A stretch of 64,000 nucleotides of DNA from Torreya grandis (Eukaryota; Streptophyta; Pinopsida; Cupressales; Taxaceae): positions 1,947,001 through 2,011,000 of the forward strand of contig JARHVA010003185.1 of assembly GCA_037957365.1 (NCBI GenBank), given 5' to 3'. This document shows, piece after piece, positions 1 to 10,840 of the stretch. Every line of letters starts with the position of its first letter. Within the stretch, counting starts at the first letter, position 1. The position numbers and the translations under genes were made by a program. The notes under the pieces are model-generated. The model searched no databases. It had not been told where the DNA came from and saw only the letters and a program-made list of their open reading frames with translations.

Positions 1-1343
1 CTAGTAGTAAATTTATCTATATGGGTATAAAATTCATTTATACGGGCATAAAATTCATTTTTTTACTCAAAAAAATCATTTTGTGAGCATAGGTTTATCT
101 ATTTTATGTATTATGTATTTTATATTATTGATTTTATCATAATTTTGCTTTTCCTATCTTTCTGTATAATAATGATTTTGTAATAAAGAGGTGGTTTTCA
201 CTTTATTTTCATGGTTTTCACTTATTATATTTCAAGTTTCTATTTTCCAAGACTAATTAAACATTATAATAACTTGTTTGCATAATTATTGACAAAGAGA
301 ATCAACAAAAAGGATAAACAAAAATCCAATTTATTTTTACTAACATTGTTAATATTATTTTCTAAAGTTTTTAGTAATTACATCACATTTTAATTTAGTA
401 TTTTATTTATAATTTTGTAAATTGTGTATTCTATTTCCTTGGAATCACATTGGTGATGGTACTAAATATTTATAAACATTTTCATAATTATCTGTGTTAC
501 CCAAGTAGTGTCTGCATAAGCTCTTTTCTTGGCATCACATTGGTGACTACTCAAAAATTAGAAATGGATACTTAAATTATATTTTATTTTTAAGGGATAT
601 ATTTAACATGGATTTCACCACCATGAAATAGGTCAAACCCTATTTATTTATGGGGTATATAAATTGAGATCCAACTATTTTAATTGCCTAAGTGATTGTG
701 TGTTTTAAGCACACCATGATGTGAGGCGATTTTATGATCCAATACCCAAGGTTTAAACAATTGATTAAAAATATGATATTACTAATTGTAAACACACTAA
801 GACCCATAAAGATATCTTGGGCACTTTGGGACAAGACCCAATAGTGTGTGTCCACTTTATCTATTTCTTCCATGTTTTTCCCCCTTAGATAAGCTTGCTT
901 AAAACATAAGCCTGGGATAGCCTATTTTTCCATTAAACTTTGGTGCATTGGTTAGTGGTTAGTGCCAATAAGATACCTTCCATACACCCTCAAAAGACTC
1001 AGTGAGACATGGTAATAGTAGGATCCTTCATGGTTAATGCATTAAAATATTAAGCAATAACTTAGAGTATGGATGAGTCAGTGACATTGGAGGTCCAATA
1101 GTTGTTCATAACCCTCATCCTAGTATTTTCATCTTTTATGTGTAATTTATTAACTATTTATAATATAAATTAATTTTTTTATATCCTTATGTTTACCACA
1201 TTCTAAAAATCCCTATTTTAAAACTAATTCTTTTAAGTCTAACACACATCTTGAAATCAAGTTTTCATATCAAAAAACATAAAATAATTAGTTCTAGAAT
1301 TCAAGTTTTCAGTTAAATTTTTGATTCACACTATTAATTTAGA
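1..1343. other. AT-rich non-coding stretch
   Basis: I see no convincing coding region here. A roughly 26-bp sequence ending in CACATTGGTGA occurs twice, at about 431-456 and 521-546, and looks like a decayed local duplication. Because gag-like sequence starts just to the right, this could be the worn 5' LTR or leader of the Tat element. I could not align it to the LTR-like sequence at 50632, so that stays unproven. Confidence 0.5.
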
Positions 1344-3045
1344 ATGTCATTTCTATTTTATACATTTTTTCTTTTCTTAATCATTCCTATTACATGGAAA
1401 ATGTCCATGTTAAATCCTTCTAATGTAAGCAAAGATCTTTTCAGCATTGACCCTTTTCAATTCCCTGGTCAAGAGCATCATGTAGAGATACATGAAATAA
1501 CTAAGCATGAAGAAGATGAAGGAGGGGATTACCAATATGAAAATATCCACAAATATATCAAAATCCACCTTCCTTAGATTAGTATATCATGTCCAACAAA
1601 AATAAAGTATTGCTTTGAGTTTTGGGCTTTAGAGCAAAGTTCCCATCTGATTTTGATGTACATAATTTTTAATATCTAATTACAAAAAAAGATACTTCAT
1701 CTTCTAATCTCAAAAAAAAATATCACAAGGTTATTTATAGGTTATTAATTCTCTCATTTATTCCTCACAACCTCATCCCTAAATCTCTCAATACAAAGGG
1801 AAAACTATTTCACATGAGTCATCTCAAACTAGCCATGGTTTTTCCATAGAAATCCATGCATATCAAGGAAACCAAGAGATTATGAACTTTCATTATAATC
1901 AATAAATCAATACCTTGTTAATCCCAATATGAATGTAAACACAAACTTACCTTCAAGATACCATCTAAATAATCCAAGTTTGAATATAACTTCAAACTCA
2001 TCAATCATGCACTCCACCAGTCAAACTTGAATCCTACTTCAATTTTACCCATCATGTAATAAAATCATTCAAACTTGTGCATGTGTGTCCCATATAATTC
2101 AATTATAATCAATAAAAAATTTATTACACCAAATTTTAGTATACACCCAAATTTTCAATGTTATAATCAAATTAATCTGAGTTCAAATCTTCATTTAAAC
2201 TCATTAATCAATCCTGATAAAAGCTACCAAAGCTCACCAATCATATCCAATCCAAATCAAATCTAGAATATCTATTCAAGATTTCCCAATCAATATTCAA
2301 ATCATAATTTGAATGATGCTTCATTCACATTCAACAATCAAAATTTAAATCATAGTGTACCAAATTAGTTTTTACTTAGATCAGTTTTATCCAATAAAAA
2401 TCCCAATCCAACTCTTAATCAATTTAACTGTAATCAAAATATTTCATACCCCAATCCCAACACTAACTCAAACTAAAACCAAATTCAATCTAATACCAAC
2501 CTTAACTTCAACATTCCAAACATAAATTCTAACTTAAACTTTAACCAAAACCAAAATAAACTAATCAAAAATAGAAACCAAACTAATTCAAACCTAGGTT
2601 TTAATTAGTTTAATTCAAACTCCAACATGCTTCCACATTAAATTAATTCAAGTTTGTTTAAACAAATAGGTTTTGGTCAAAAAACTAATTCTAATCCCTT
2701 TAATTTTAATACCAACAAATCAAATAATCCAAACTTCAAGCCAAAGACAAATCAAACAAATTCAAAGTTTACACAAAACCCCAACCTTGGTTTTAATCCA
2801 AACCCAAATCAAACCAATTTTGGTCTTAACCCAAACTCAAATCAAATGAATTTTGGTACCAATACAAATCAAAATATTGGTTATAACCCTAATATCTTTT
2901 CCCATCCTCAAAACATAGAATTCAACAATCAAACTCCAAACAATTTTAATCAACACACACCCCAAAATATAAATCAATTCACAAGTCAACCACCTAATTC
3001 ATTAAGACAAATGGCCCAACTATCCCATTTTTTAATACAATAATT
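1344..3045 (+). pseudogene. Tat gag N-terminal part, Asn/Pro/Gln-rich
   Basis: A 77-codon open stretch starts at 1344 (MSFLFYTFFLFL, then an acidic tail). It is followed by about 1 kb of AAT/AAC/CAA/CCA-rich sequence coding repeats such as NPN and NPNQTN. The longest open piece, 2654-3043, is 129 residues and nearly all Asn, Gln, Pro, Phe and Thr. Position and strand make it the disordered front of the gag polyprotein that precedes the gag core at 3120. Whether 1344 was the real start is unknown: the hydrophobic opening is unusual for a gag protein and could belong to a short upstream ORF. Confidence 0.5.
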
Positions 3046-3079
3046 TCATAATATAGATGATAGAGTTCAATTCTTGCAA

Positions 3080-4560
3080 GATGGATCTTATAATTAAAAA
3101 AAAATTAAGTTCGAGGAAATTTTTTCATATCCATATGATATGAGTAAAATGACTACACCTTTTCCCAAATAGTTTAAACTCCCAAAATTTGATAAGTATA
3201 AAGGTAAAAGAGATCATAAGGGACATCTAACTAGATTTTATCATGCATGTACATATGCTACTTATAGTAATGAATTCATGCTACATTTATTTCCATGAAG
3301 TCTTGAGGGCTAAGCCCTTTAATGGTTTTCATGAATCCAGAAAGGATCTATCTTCACTTTTGAAGACTTATCTAAAAAAAATTTCTGACACTTCTCTTAT
3401 AATATTGAAAAAGAATTGACTACTCTAGATTTACACAACACCAACCAATGAAATGGAAAAACTTTTGATTCTTTCCTTAAATTATGGTGAATAATGGCAA
3501 GTCATTTTACATGGTCATTTCCTAAAATAAAATTGGTGGACATTTTCATGAACAACTTAAAATCATATTTGGGACTTCACTTGTTAATTCATTGCCCGAG
3601 ATATTTAGATGAGAATATTAAAAATGGAATTCAAGTGGAAATAAATTTGATTACTAGAGTTGTAATCAAAATATTTAAACTAGATAATAATAATTCCTCA
3701 AAACCAATAGATAAACCAAAATTCTTTGCCAAAAATAAAAATATTGTTAGAGATGGTGTAACCAATGTAAAATAGATTTAGAATCCATATACATAAACAT
3801 ATAACCAATAAAATCACAACATTACAATTCCTGGTGGGTAACAAAAATAAGGGGGACCTAAATGTAAGTTCACTCAATTGGGTGACACTTACGAGAATGT
3901 TTTTTGAAAATTAGCTCATGTAAACATGATTATGTGGCAAAACATAAAACATTTTGAATAAAATGATCCCAAACCTGATTGGTATAAAGAAGATGAATAC
4001 TATACATACCATTGGATAAAAAAATATTCAAAAAATTGATGTATATGCTTAAAACACTATGTTCAAGACCTCATTGATAGAGGTGACATAATAGTTAAAA
4101 ACCCATCACGTAAACAATCTAACAACTAGAAATTAGGGATATACCAAGACCCATTCTCTAATCATGAACAAGGTAAAGATAAGAAAAAATAATAGCAACC
4201 AAAATCAAGTAATATTAATCAAACTAGTCATCCATTTGATTTCATAATAAATAACATTGATATGGTGTATAGATATATTAATATTATCACTTTGCCAAAT
4301 TATGTATGTGCCACCACTACAAGATGTGTAAATCTTACCTTATCGAGTACATCTCCCTCTAATGTTGAATGTAAGTGAAATATTATTGACCATCTTGAGA
4401 AAACACCAACTAATATCTTAATTTTAGACCTTCTTAAGACCTCTCTTGTGTATAAATATATTTTGTATAAAGTTCTCTAAGATTCCAATGTCCCTCAAAA
4501 CATTAATCCTACAAATTTCCAGGAATTAATAGGTTCTTTATCAACAAATAATCAAGTAAT
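3080..4560 (+). pseudogene. Tat gag core (Retrotrans_gag-like) and C-terminal part
   Basis: Gag forms the retrotransposon's cytoplasmic particle. The translation around 3150-3420 reads like the Retrotrans_gag domain: a lead such as FKLPKFDKYKGK, then SLEG-AL-WFS-I and FTFEDLSKKF, with stops where Gln is usual. An open piece at 3494-3775 (93 codons) continues the core. Around 3970-4110 the pattern YHWIKKYSKN..LKHYVQDLIDRGDI resembles the usual Tat gag end (CxYHxxxGHxTEDCxxLKxxVQDLIDxG), with the cysteines lost. At least one frameshift lies near 3490. Confidence 0.7.
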
Positions 4561-4579
4561 GTTTGATCATTAAGATTTT

Positions 4580-5020
4580 TCTCCTTTAGGTTTAGATCAT
4601 AACTTCCCATTGTATATAGAGCTTACTAATTCTAGGCATAAGGTAAAAAGGGTATTTATAGATAATGGTTTAGCCCTTAATCTATGTACACTAAGAATCA
4701 TAAAACATCTCATGTATCCAATAATAACTTTAGAAATGAATATCATTACCATAAAGGTGTATGATAATAATGAGCATTAGTTTATCAGTACAAAACATCT
4801 TCATTTGATGGTATGGTCTGATATTAAGAAAACTCTTATTCATGTTTTAGATCTTGATTTGTCATACACTATACCCCTTGGATGCCCATGGATTCATTCC
4901 ATGAACACCATCCCATCCATTCTTCACCAATGTTTGAAATTCTCCCATGTAGGAATGGAAGTAACTATTCAAGGTGATCCTCATCCCTTCAAATATTTCA
5001 AGCTATTGGAATGTTAATAT
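4580..5020 (+). pseudogene. Tat aspartic protease
   Basis: This is the retroviral-type aspartic protease that cuts the gag-pol polyprotein. Reading from 4590, an 'HNFPLYIELTN' lead is followed by VKRVFIDNGLALNLCT, which carries an active-site triad of the D-N-G form common in Tat proteases. Then come the flap-like IKVYDNNE region and the conserved tail IPLGCPWIHSMNTIPSILHQ (open piece 4805-5017). It follows gag and precedes the G-patch, as expected. A stop near 4780 and frame changes make it non-functional. Confidence 0.7.
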
Positions 5021-5559
5021 CAAAAATCTAAATATTTCCAGTCACAAATGATAATTTTACCTTGACTGAGGATTATCCTTCACTTGAAAACTATGTCAAT
5101 ATTGAAATTTTATTTCAAACACCTCCCCTTAGTGGTTGGATTAATACATCAACTCCTTCCATATCCATTATAAAAGTATTAACCAATGAAACCTCTAACC
5201 AACCATATGAAGAAGCTTCAAATACATTATCTAAGCAAGCGTCAAATCAATCATCCATTAAGAAAACTACCAATAATCTTTATATTGAGAAAACATCCAA
5301 TTTTCCATCCACCAACAAAGCATCCTCATCATTTCTTCCCATTTTAAAATCATTGATCAAGGCATTAATGAGTACATCATACAAGATTTTTACACAAGCA
5401 AAATACATGCCAATATAAATGAATATGGTAGACCATACCATATAAATGATAAAATAATCGTTAAGAAGCTTAGTCAAATAAAATTTCTAGAGGGGAACCT
5501 TATTTTCAATGAACATATTGATGATTCAAATTCTTCCTGAATTTATTCTAAAAAATTAG

Positions 5560-5660
5560 CTAATTTCTTTTCCACCAATAGATATCCCATTTTAAAATCC
5601 ATCATGTGTAAAATAATGAATTACAAAGGCAAAGGTCTTGGTATCCATAAAGAAGGTGCC
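5560..5660 (+). pseudogene. G-patch motif in Tat polyprotein
   Basis: The reading MNYKGKGLGIHKEGAIEPI at 5616-5672 matches the Gly-rich G-patch pattern (MGYxxGxGLGxxxxG) found between protease and RT in many plant Tat-type polyproteins. G-patches usually bind RNA or RNA helicases; their role in retrotransposons is not settled. It lies in an open stretch from 5604 to 5891. The sequence between the protease and here (5020-5560) is Ser/Thr/Asn-rich linker with no domain I can name. Confidence 0.6.
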
Positions 5661-5891
5661 ATTGAACCTATAACACTAAAATTTAATGAAGTGAATCATG
5701 GTCTAGGATTTAACCCACTTAATGTGCATATTACAATTTCACAAAGTGTCTCTTCTAGTGAGTCAAAAGGTAATTCTTTGGATAGTAAGATGGGTTACAT
5801 AATTATCCATTTTGAATATCTTGCCCTTATCAACCCCTTCCATGAAAACATCACTCTTACCCTTGACCTTGCATATCCCTCTCTCATATAA

Positions 5892-6329
5892 TAGACCAAT
5901 TATCTATACCTAAACTAGATCATTTTCATAATGATGAAGCTATATCTAAATTCTTAATAATCATAGATCAAATTCCTATAGGTGACCATAAGAAAGGTTT
6001 TCTAATACAACTAGAAGGTTCAACATATTTTGGGGAATAGAAATTATAACACTCTATCAATTCTAACTCCACATCCAAATGAGAATTTGAGGAATATTTA
6101 AATCTTCCTACACCATCCCTAGCCTATAAATATGAATCAATTATACATGTTAAATAAAAAATTCTTATAAACATCAATACTAAATATGATCCAAGAATTT
6201 TCAAAGTTGTTATATCACTCAATCAATAAGAAATGGATATATTTACAATACTGCTTCATGATTATTTTGACATATTTTCATGGTCTTATGAAGATATGCT
6301 AGGATTAGATCTATAACTAATAGTTCACC
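5892..6329 (+). other. Polyprotein linker between G-patch and RT
   Basis: Low-complexity, stop-ridden sequence that continues the Tat polyprotein. I recognise no domain until the lead into RT near 6240-6330, where the reading 'WSYEDMLGLD..' appears. That lead is a common motif just before RT in Tat elements. Confidence 0.45.
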
Positions 6330-6990
6330 ACCTTATGGTGCATCCAGATGTAAAAATAGTAAAATAGAAGCTCTTTAAAATGCATCTCAAGATTTCACTA
6401 TTGGTAAAGGAAGAACTAAAGAAACAATTGGTGGCTGGTTTCATCTACTCCATTGACTACTCAGACTAGATATCAAAAATTGTACCAGTGTCAAAGAAAC
6501 CTAAAGGTATTAAAGTATCCATTAGCTTTTTCTATATAAATAAAGCATGAATAAATAATGATTTTCCATTACCTAACATAGATATGATTATCAATTCAAC
6601 TGCATGCCATGAGATGCTATCTTTGATGGATGGTTTTTAGGCTAGATTAGATAAAAATTGCTATAAAAAATCAACATAAAATAACATTTACAACTCCATG
6701 GGGGAAATTTTGTTATTAAGTGATACCTTTTGGATTGAAAAATGTTGGGGCTACATGTCAGATGGCAATGACTATTATTTTTCATGACATGCTTAATGAT
6801 ATTATGGAGGACTATGTAGATGATATTCTAGCTAAGTCTAAATCTATGATAGATCACCTTCAGGTGCTTCACCATATTTGTCAGCATATGAAAATCCAAA
6901 GAAATTCATGTTTAGTGTCACATTAGGAAATTTTTTAGGATTTATTATTTCACAATGTGGCATTAAAGTTTATCCTTTAAAGGTTTCATC
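6330..6990 (+). pseudogene. Tat reverse transcriptase
   Basis: RT copies the element RNA into DNA. The lead KEELKKQLVAGFIYSIDYSD is followed by VPVSKKPKGIKVSISFFYIN and NDFPLPNIDMIINSTA..LSLMDGF, the usual fingers and palm order. A frame change near 6660-6715 leads into MIPFGLKNVGATCQMAM at 6720. The catalytic box reads YVDDILAKSK at about 6811-6840, so both aspartates of Y-x-D-D are present. The run PPPKSLKQLRILQGKIQ at about 7005 begins the connection to RNase H. Several stops and at least two frameshifts disable it. Confidence 0.8.
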
Positions 6991-7099
6991 TATCATGGAT
7001 GTTCCTCCACCTAAAAGTCTTAAACAACTTAGAATTCTACAAGGGAAAATTCAATAAATCATAATATTCATATCCTAACTTATAGACATATGTCATTCA

Positions 7100-7640
7100 T
7101 TCACCTTTTTGATCAAAAAGGATAATATTTTTACATGGATTGAAAATTATGAAAAATAATTTAACATCAAGAAATATATTTCAAATTCGCCAGTGTTAAT
7201 TTCACCTATTGCAAGTAAACCATTTTTGTTGTACATCTCAACCACTCAATATTCCCTTGGAGAATTACTATCACAACATGATGATAATGGGAAAAATGAG
7301 TAGTCTATTAATTAAGTAAAACATTGATATCCTATTAGCTAAATTACTCTCAAATATAAAAAGCTTATCTTGTAGTTATTTTAACTTCCCAAATACTATG
7401 ACATTACATGATTAGCAATCAAACAAAAATCATTGCCTAAATTAACCCTCTTAAATATATCCCATCCAAAACCTCTCTAACAAGAAATATGGATAAGTGG
7501 GTTATACTTCTTAGTTAGTTTGATCTAGAGTGTGTTAACCAAATAGAAATCAATGGACAAGTTCTAGCATATGTATTAGTAGAATCACCTGTCAATGGTA
7601 AATCACCTCTCATTACTAAATTCTTAGATGATGCAATCAT
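7100..7640 (+). pseudogene. Tat RNase H (gypsy-type) and connection
   Basis: The reading SPVLISPIASKPFLLYISTT followed by SLGELLSQHDDNGK is the standard opening of the retrotransposon RNase H that follows RT in gypsy elements. It degrades the RNA strand of the hybrid. After about 7430, a frame that changes twice gives the usual 'P-L-K-Y-I ... M-K-W-V-I-L-L-S-Q-F-D-L' connection, ending in the VLVESPVNGK type of linker. This joins directly to the second RNase H, as in dual-RNase-H Tat elements. Confidence 0.7.
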
Positions 7641-7659
7641 GCCTATAGATGAATCCCTA

Positions 7660-8040
7660 ATTTAGAATCTTTTATTTGATGGTTAATTTATAAATCATGG
7701 CTTGGGGGTAGGTATCTTGTGAGTAACATCTGATGGGGATTTCATTCCTAAAGGATTTTGGATTGAATTCCATTGTAAAAATATCATAATAAAATATGAA
7801 GGTCTCATAGCAGGCCTCAAGATGGCAATTCAATGGGGAATACAAGATCTTATTTATTTTGGTGATTCCAATCTTCTCATCAATCAAGTAACTAATTAAT
7901 TCCAAGTACGTGATGATAAAATAATCCCTTACAATAGAATGGTGGATAGATTAAAATCATCCTTTGAGTACATATAATTTGAACAAGTACCAAGAATAAA
8001 TAATCAAGAAATAGATGTTATGGTAATAATTATATCCCTA
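7660..8040 (+). pseudogene. Tat second, archaeal-type RNase H (aRNH)
   Basis: This region reads LFDG-FINHGLGVGIL, then GDFIPKGFWIEF-CKNIIIKYEGLIAGLKMAIQ and LIYFGDSNLLINQVTN. That matches the aRNH acquired by plant Tat retrotransposons: 'FDGSxxxxGxGxGI', an E in YE-GLIAGL, and a D in GDS. The three catalytic acidic positions look present even though stops interrupt the frame. It sits between the normal RNase H and the integrase, the usual dual-RNase-H order. Confidence 0.75.
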
Positions 8041-8229
8041 CTAGATTTGAGCATAAAACATATTTTTTTATATTGAGTACTTATGGATACATACTTATGA
8101 TATGATTGATTCATAAATGGTTTGTGTGATGGTTGGTCCCACTTATCCATGGTACTTCAATATTTATAAATACCTTCATAACCATACCATCCCATATAAT
8201 TTATCATCTAACCAACATAAAGACTTTAT

Positions 8230-9420
8230 TTAACACACATCTCACTATATAATCCTTGGAAACACCCTATATCATCAAGGCTATGATGGAACCCTTCTTC
8301 ACTATTTAAATTTTGAAGAGTCTACTTTTTCAATTAGATAAGTTAATGAGGGAATTTGTGAAGCACATTTAAATGGTATGGTCCTTCCAAAAACATTTCT
8401 CTAAGTAGGTTATTATTGGCCAACATTAGAATATAATTCATACACCTATGTCAAAAAGTGTGTACCCAATCAAAAACATGGAGATCTTATCTATAATCCC
8501 TCACAAGCTTTACAACCTATCACAACACCTTGGCCATTTTCCATATGGGTGTCATAACTCATTGGGAAAATAAATCTTAGTTATTCTAAGAGACATAAGC
8601 ATATTATAACTGAAACTGAGTATTTTACCAAGTTGGTCAAGGCAATGCCACTTATGTCACTAGAAAGAAAATTATTTATCCCCAACCACATTGTTTGCCT
8701 CTTTGATATTCCTTCTACTCTCATTTATGACAATGATAATTCCTTAAAAAATAAAGATATCGAGACTCTTTTCCAAACCTACTATATCAAACCCAGATGG
8801 TCCACTCCTTATTACCCATAAGGTAATGATTAAATTGAGGTAACAAATAAAAATATATTGCACATTATGAAGAGAGTTGTCAATGAAATTGGTCATGAAT
8901 GGCATACTTATTTATATCTCACACTTTGGGCATATTGCACTAGTATTTGCACACCCATATGGGCATCCCATTATTACCTTGTTTATGGTAGTGAGTATAT
9001 TATTCCCATAGAGGTTAAGATTCCATATTTGAAAATATCATTAAAACAAATAATAGATGAAGAATAATATCAAATCTCATGCTCGAGTGAACTCAACCTC
9101 TTATATGATAAATGACTCAATGATTTAAACCACCTACAAGTTTACCATAATTACCTTTGTCATAGCTATCATAAGTGGATTAAATCTAAGGATTTTGTAA
9201 TTGCATATCTTGTTTTCAAGGAGAACTGACAAAACACTAATGTTGAAAGAGAGAAGGGAAAATTTGAACCTAACTGGTTAGGTCCATACATTATTATTGA
9301 TAAATATGGATTAGGAGCTTATAAATTAGCCATAAGTGAATGAGAGGAGCTTGATGAAACTATGAACATCATGCACCTTAAAAAAATTATGCCTAAAACT
9401 GATTCTATATGTTATTATTA
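8230..9420 (+). pseudogene. Tat integrase with C-terminal domain
   Basis: Integrase inserts the cDNA into the chromosome. A zinc-finger-like start (HLNGMVLPKTF, GYYWPTLE, a CVPNQKHGD knuckle) precedes a core that reads ETEYFTKLVKAMPLMSLERK at 8611-8670, then SPSTLIYDNDNSLKN with the second catalytic Asp. HIMKRVVNEIGHEWHTYLYL follows at 8858 and YLVYGSEYIIPIEVKIP at about 8977. The C-terminal end reads KFEPNWLGPYIIIDKYGLGA (about 9259-9318) and closes near 9410. Many stops are present. Confidence 0.8.
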
Positions 9421-10840
9421 GTATATCCAAGGTCAAAAATCTATATATATTATAAAATAAAAGTAAAAAAACAAAAATGTGTACATAGATCATCCAAATG
9501 TGAAAACCAGTTTACTAGCACTTTAGATAAGTACCATGGTAAAAACTAGGCTTCTAGCACCGTGTGTAAACAATTATTTATACTTACCCTAGTTACTTAG
9601 GGGCATCACTTTCCATTTATCCAATGTATATTCCCAATTTTATCATTTTTTAAATCATTTTGTCAGTTATTGGTTATTTATAATAACATGATATTGTAAA
9701 TAAAAATGTAGTGAAATAACAACAAAGTAATTAATCAACACCTACAAAATAACTGATCAAGTGTATCAACAAGGTTTTGTGCATATCAATCATGTTACCT
9801 CCCTTATAAAAATAAGTGCATCATGTCTAAATAATTATCTATACTTACCCTAGTTAATTGGGGGATTAACTTTCCATTCATCCATTGTATATTCCCAATT
9901 TTATCACTTTATTAGTTGTTAGTCATTTATCCTATCACATGCTAACGTTCAAGGTTGTTCTTCCTATATGTGAAATTACATTCTTGTTCATGGTATTGGA
10001 AAAAATATCTATTATATCCCTTATTTTAAAAATAGAAAAAATATAAAAAAAATAAAAATAAACACAAAAACATTCCATAAAAATCAATCTTAACACATCT
10101 ACCATTACATGTTATCTTTCACATCATTCACTCATTCTTGGTTGGGTCAATCATGCATCCTTTTCATCAAAACATTCAAAATGCTTCATCAATCATCCAC
10201 TTTCTCATCACTTCCCATATTGGGAGAACTACATCTAGCCTAATATCCACACATAGACTTTATCTAAGGTGGATTATGTAGGCAACACTTAGAGACATGG
10301 GGTCTTTAGGGTTAGCTCGGCCACTACCTTCCCCATCATTGATTTCCCAAACATGGATTAGTTTATCCCTATGCTTCTCCCTTGATTGTTTGATTACTAG
10401 CCTCTCTCTTGAATAAATATATCTATTCCTTTCTTGGATTGATTTTGTTTTACCACTTTTAATTTTTTACACACATTGTTAATTTTATTATAGTATTATT
10501 TGTTTTCTATGTCTAACCATTTTTTTGGTTATTTTTATCAATTTATTTCTCTTTAACTATTTAGTCAGTTATTTCACTTCATTTTATCTTTAGCCATTCC
10601 AATGGTTATTTTCCTTTAATTTGTCAATATTTATTAATTTTTTATTTACCCTTTGTTTAAATTATGTGTCATTCTTGCTTAATATTCTTGTATATTTTCA
10701 TTTTGTATATGTTATAATCATGTAAATTGATTTGTTTACATTAATATTTTGTGTGTGTTTCAATCACTTTGATTAATATTTTATTTTCTTGATCAATCAC
10801 TTAGATTAATATCTTGTTACTTATTATTTTCTATGGTTTT
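9421..10840 (+). other. Non-coding 3' region of the Tat element
   Basis: No coding sequence is seen after the integrase end. The region is AT-rich, contains a spaced direct duplication (9561-9910), and holds short repeats with the core ATCACTT-GATTAATAT near 10760-10820. It ends where the copia LTR begins. Confidence 0.5.
9561..9910 (+). repeat. Direct repeat, two copies of about 88 bp spaced 260 bp apart
   Basis: Copy 1 (9561-9647) and copy 2 (9822-9910) share AATTAT-TATACTTACCCTAGTTA, a G-run, then CTTTCCATT-ATCCA-TGTATATTCCCAATTTTATCA, with only scattered differences. This looks like a partial tandem duplication of a roughly 260-bp unit in the 3' untranslated part of the Tat element. Confidence 0.8.

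Larger units (their letters stand above)
1344..10840 (+). mobile_element. Degenerate Ty3/gypsy Tat-type retrotransposon, left part
   Basis: Pieces of a complete gag-pol lie in order on the plus strand: Asn-rich gag, gag core, protease, G-patch, RT, RNase H, second RNase H, and integrase with its C-terminal end. The G-patch and the two RNase H domains are hallmarks of the plant Tat/Ogre/Retand group. Every domain is broken by stops and frameshifts, so the copy is dead. The copia element at 10841-46856 seems to interrupt its 3' untranslated part. The rest probably continues at 46857, with an antisense PMD pseudogene, a polypurine tract at 50618 and an LTR from 50632. I could not identify the 5' LTR, and no target-site duplication of the copia element confirms the join. 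Confidence 0.8.

Noticed and set aside
688..873. 61-codon minus-strand frame with a hydrophobic middle
   Set aside because: No support from similarity or context; ordinary for AT-rich DNA.
5280..5477. Minus-strand frame inside the Tat polyprotein
   Set aside because: Antisense to the protease/G-patch linker; composition explains it.
7672..7905. 77-codon minus-strand frame
   Set aside because: It is the exact antisense of the plus-strand second RNase H.
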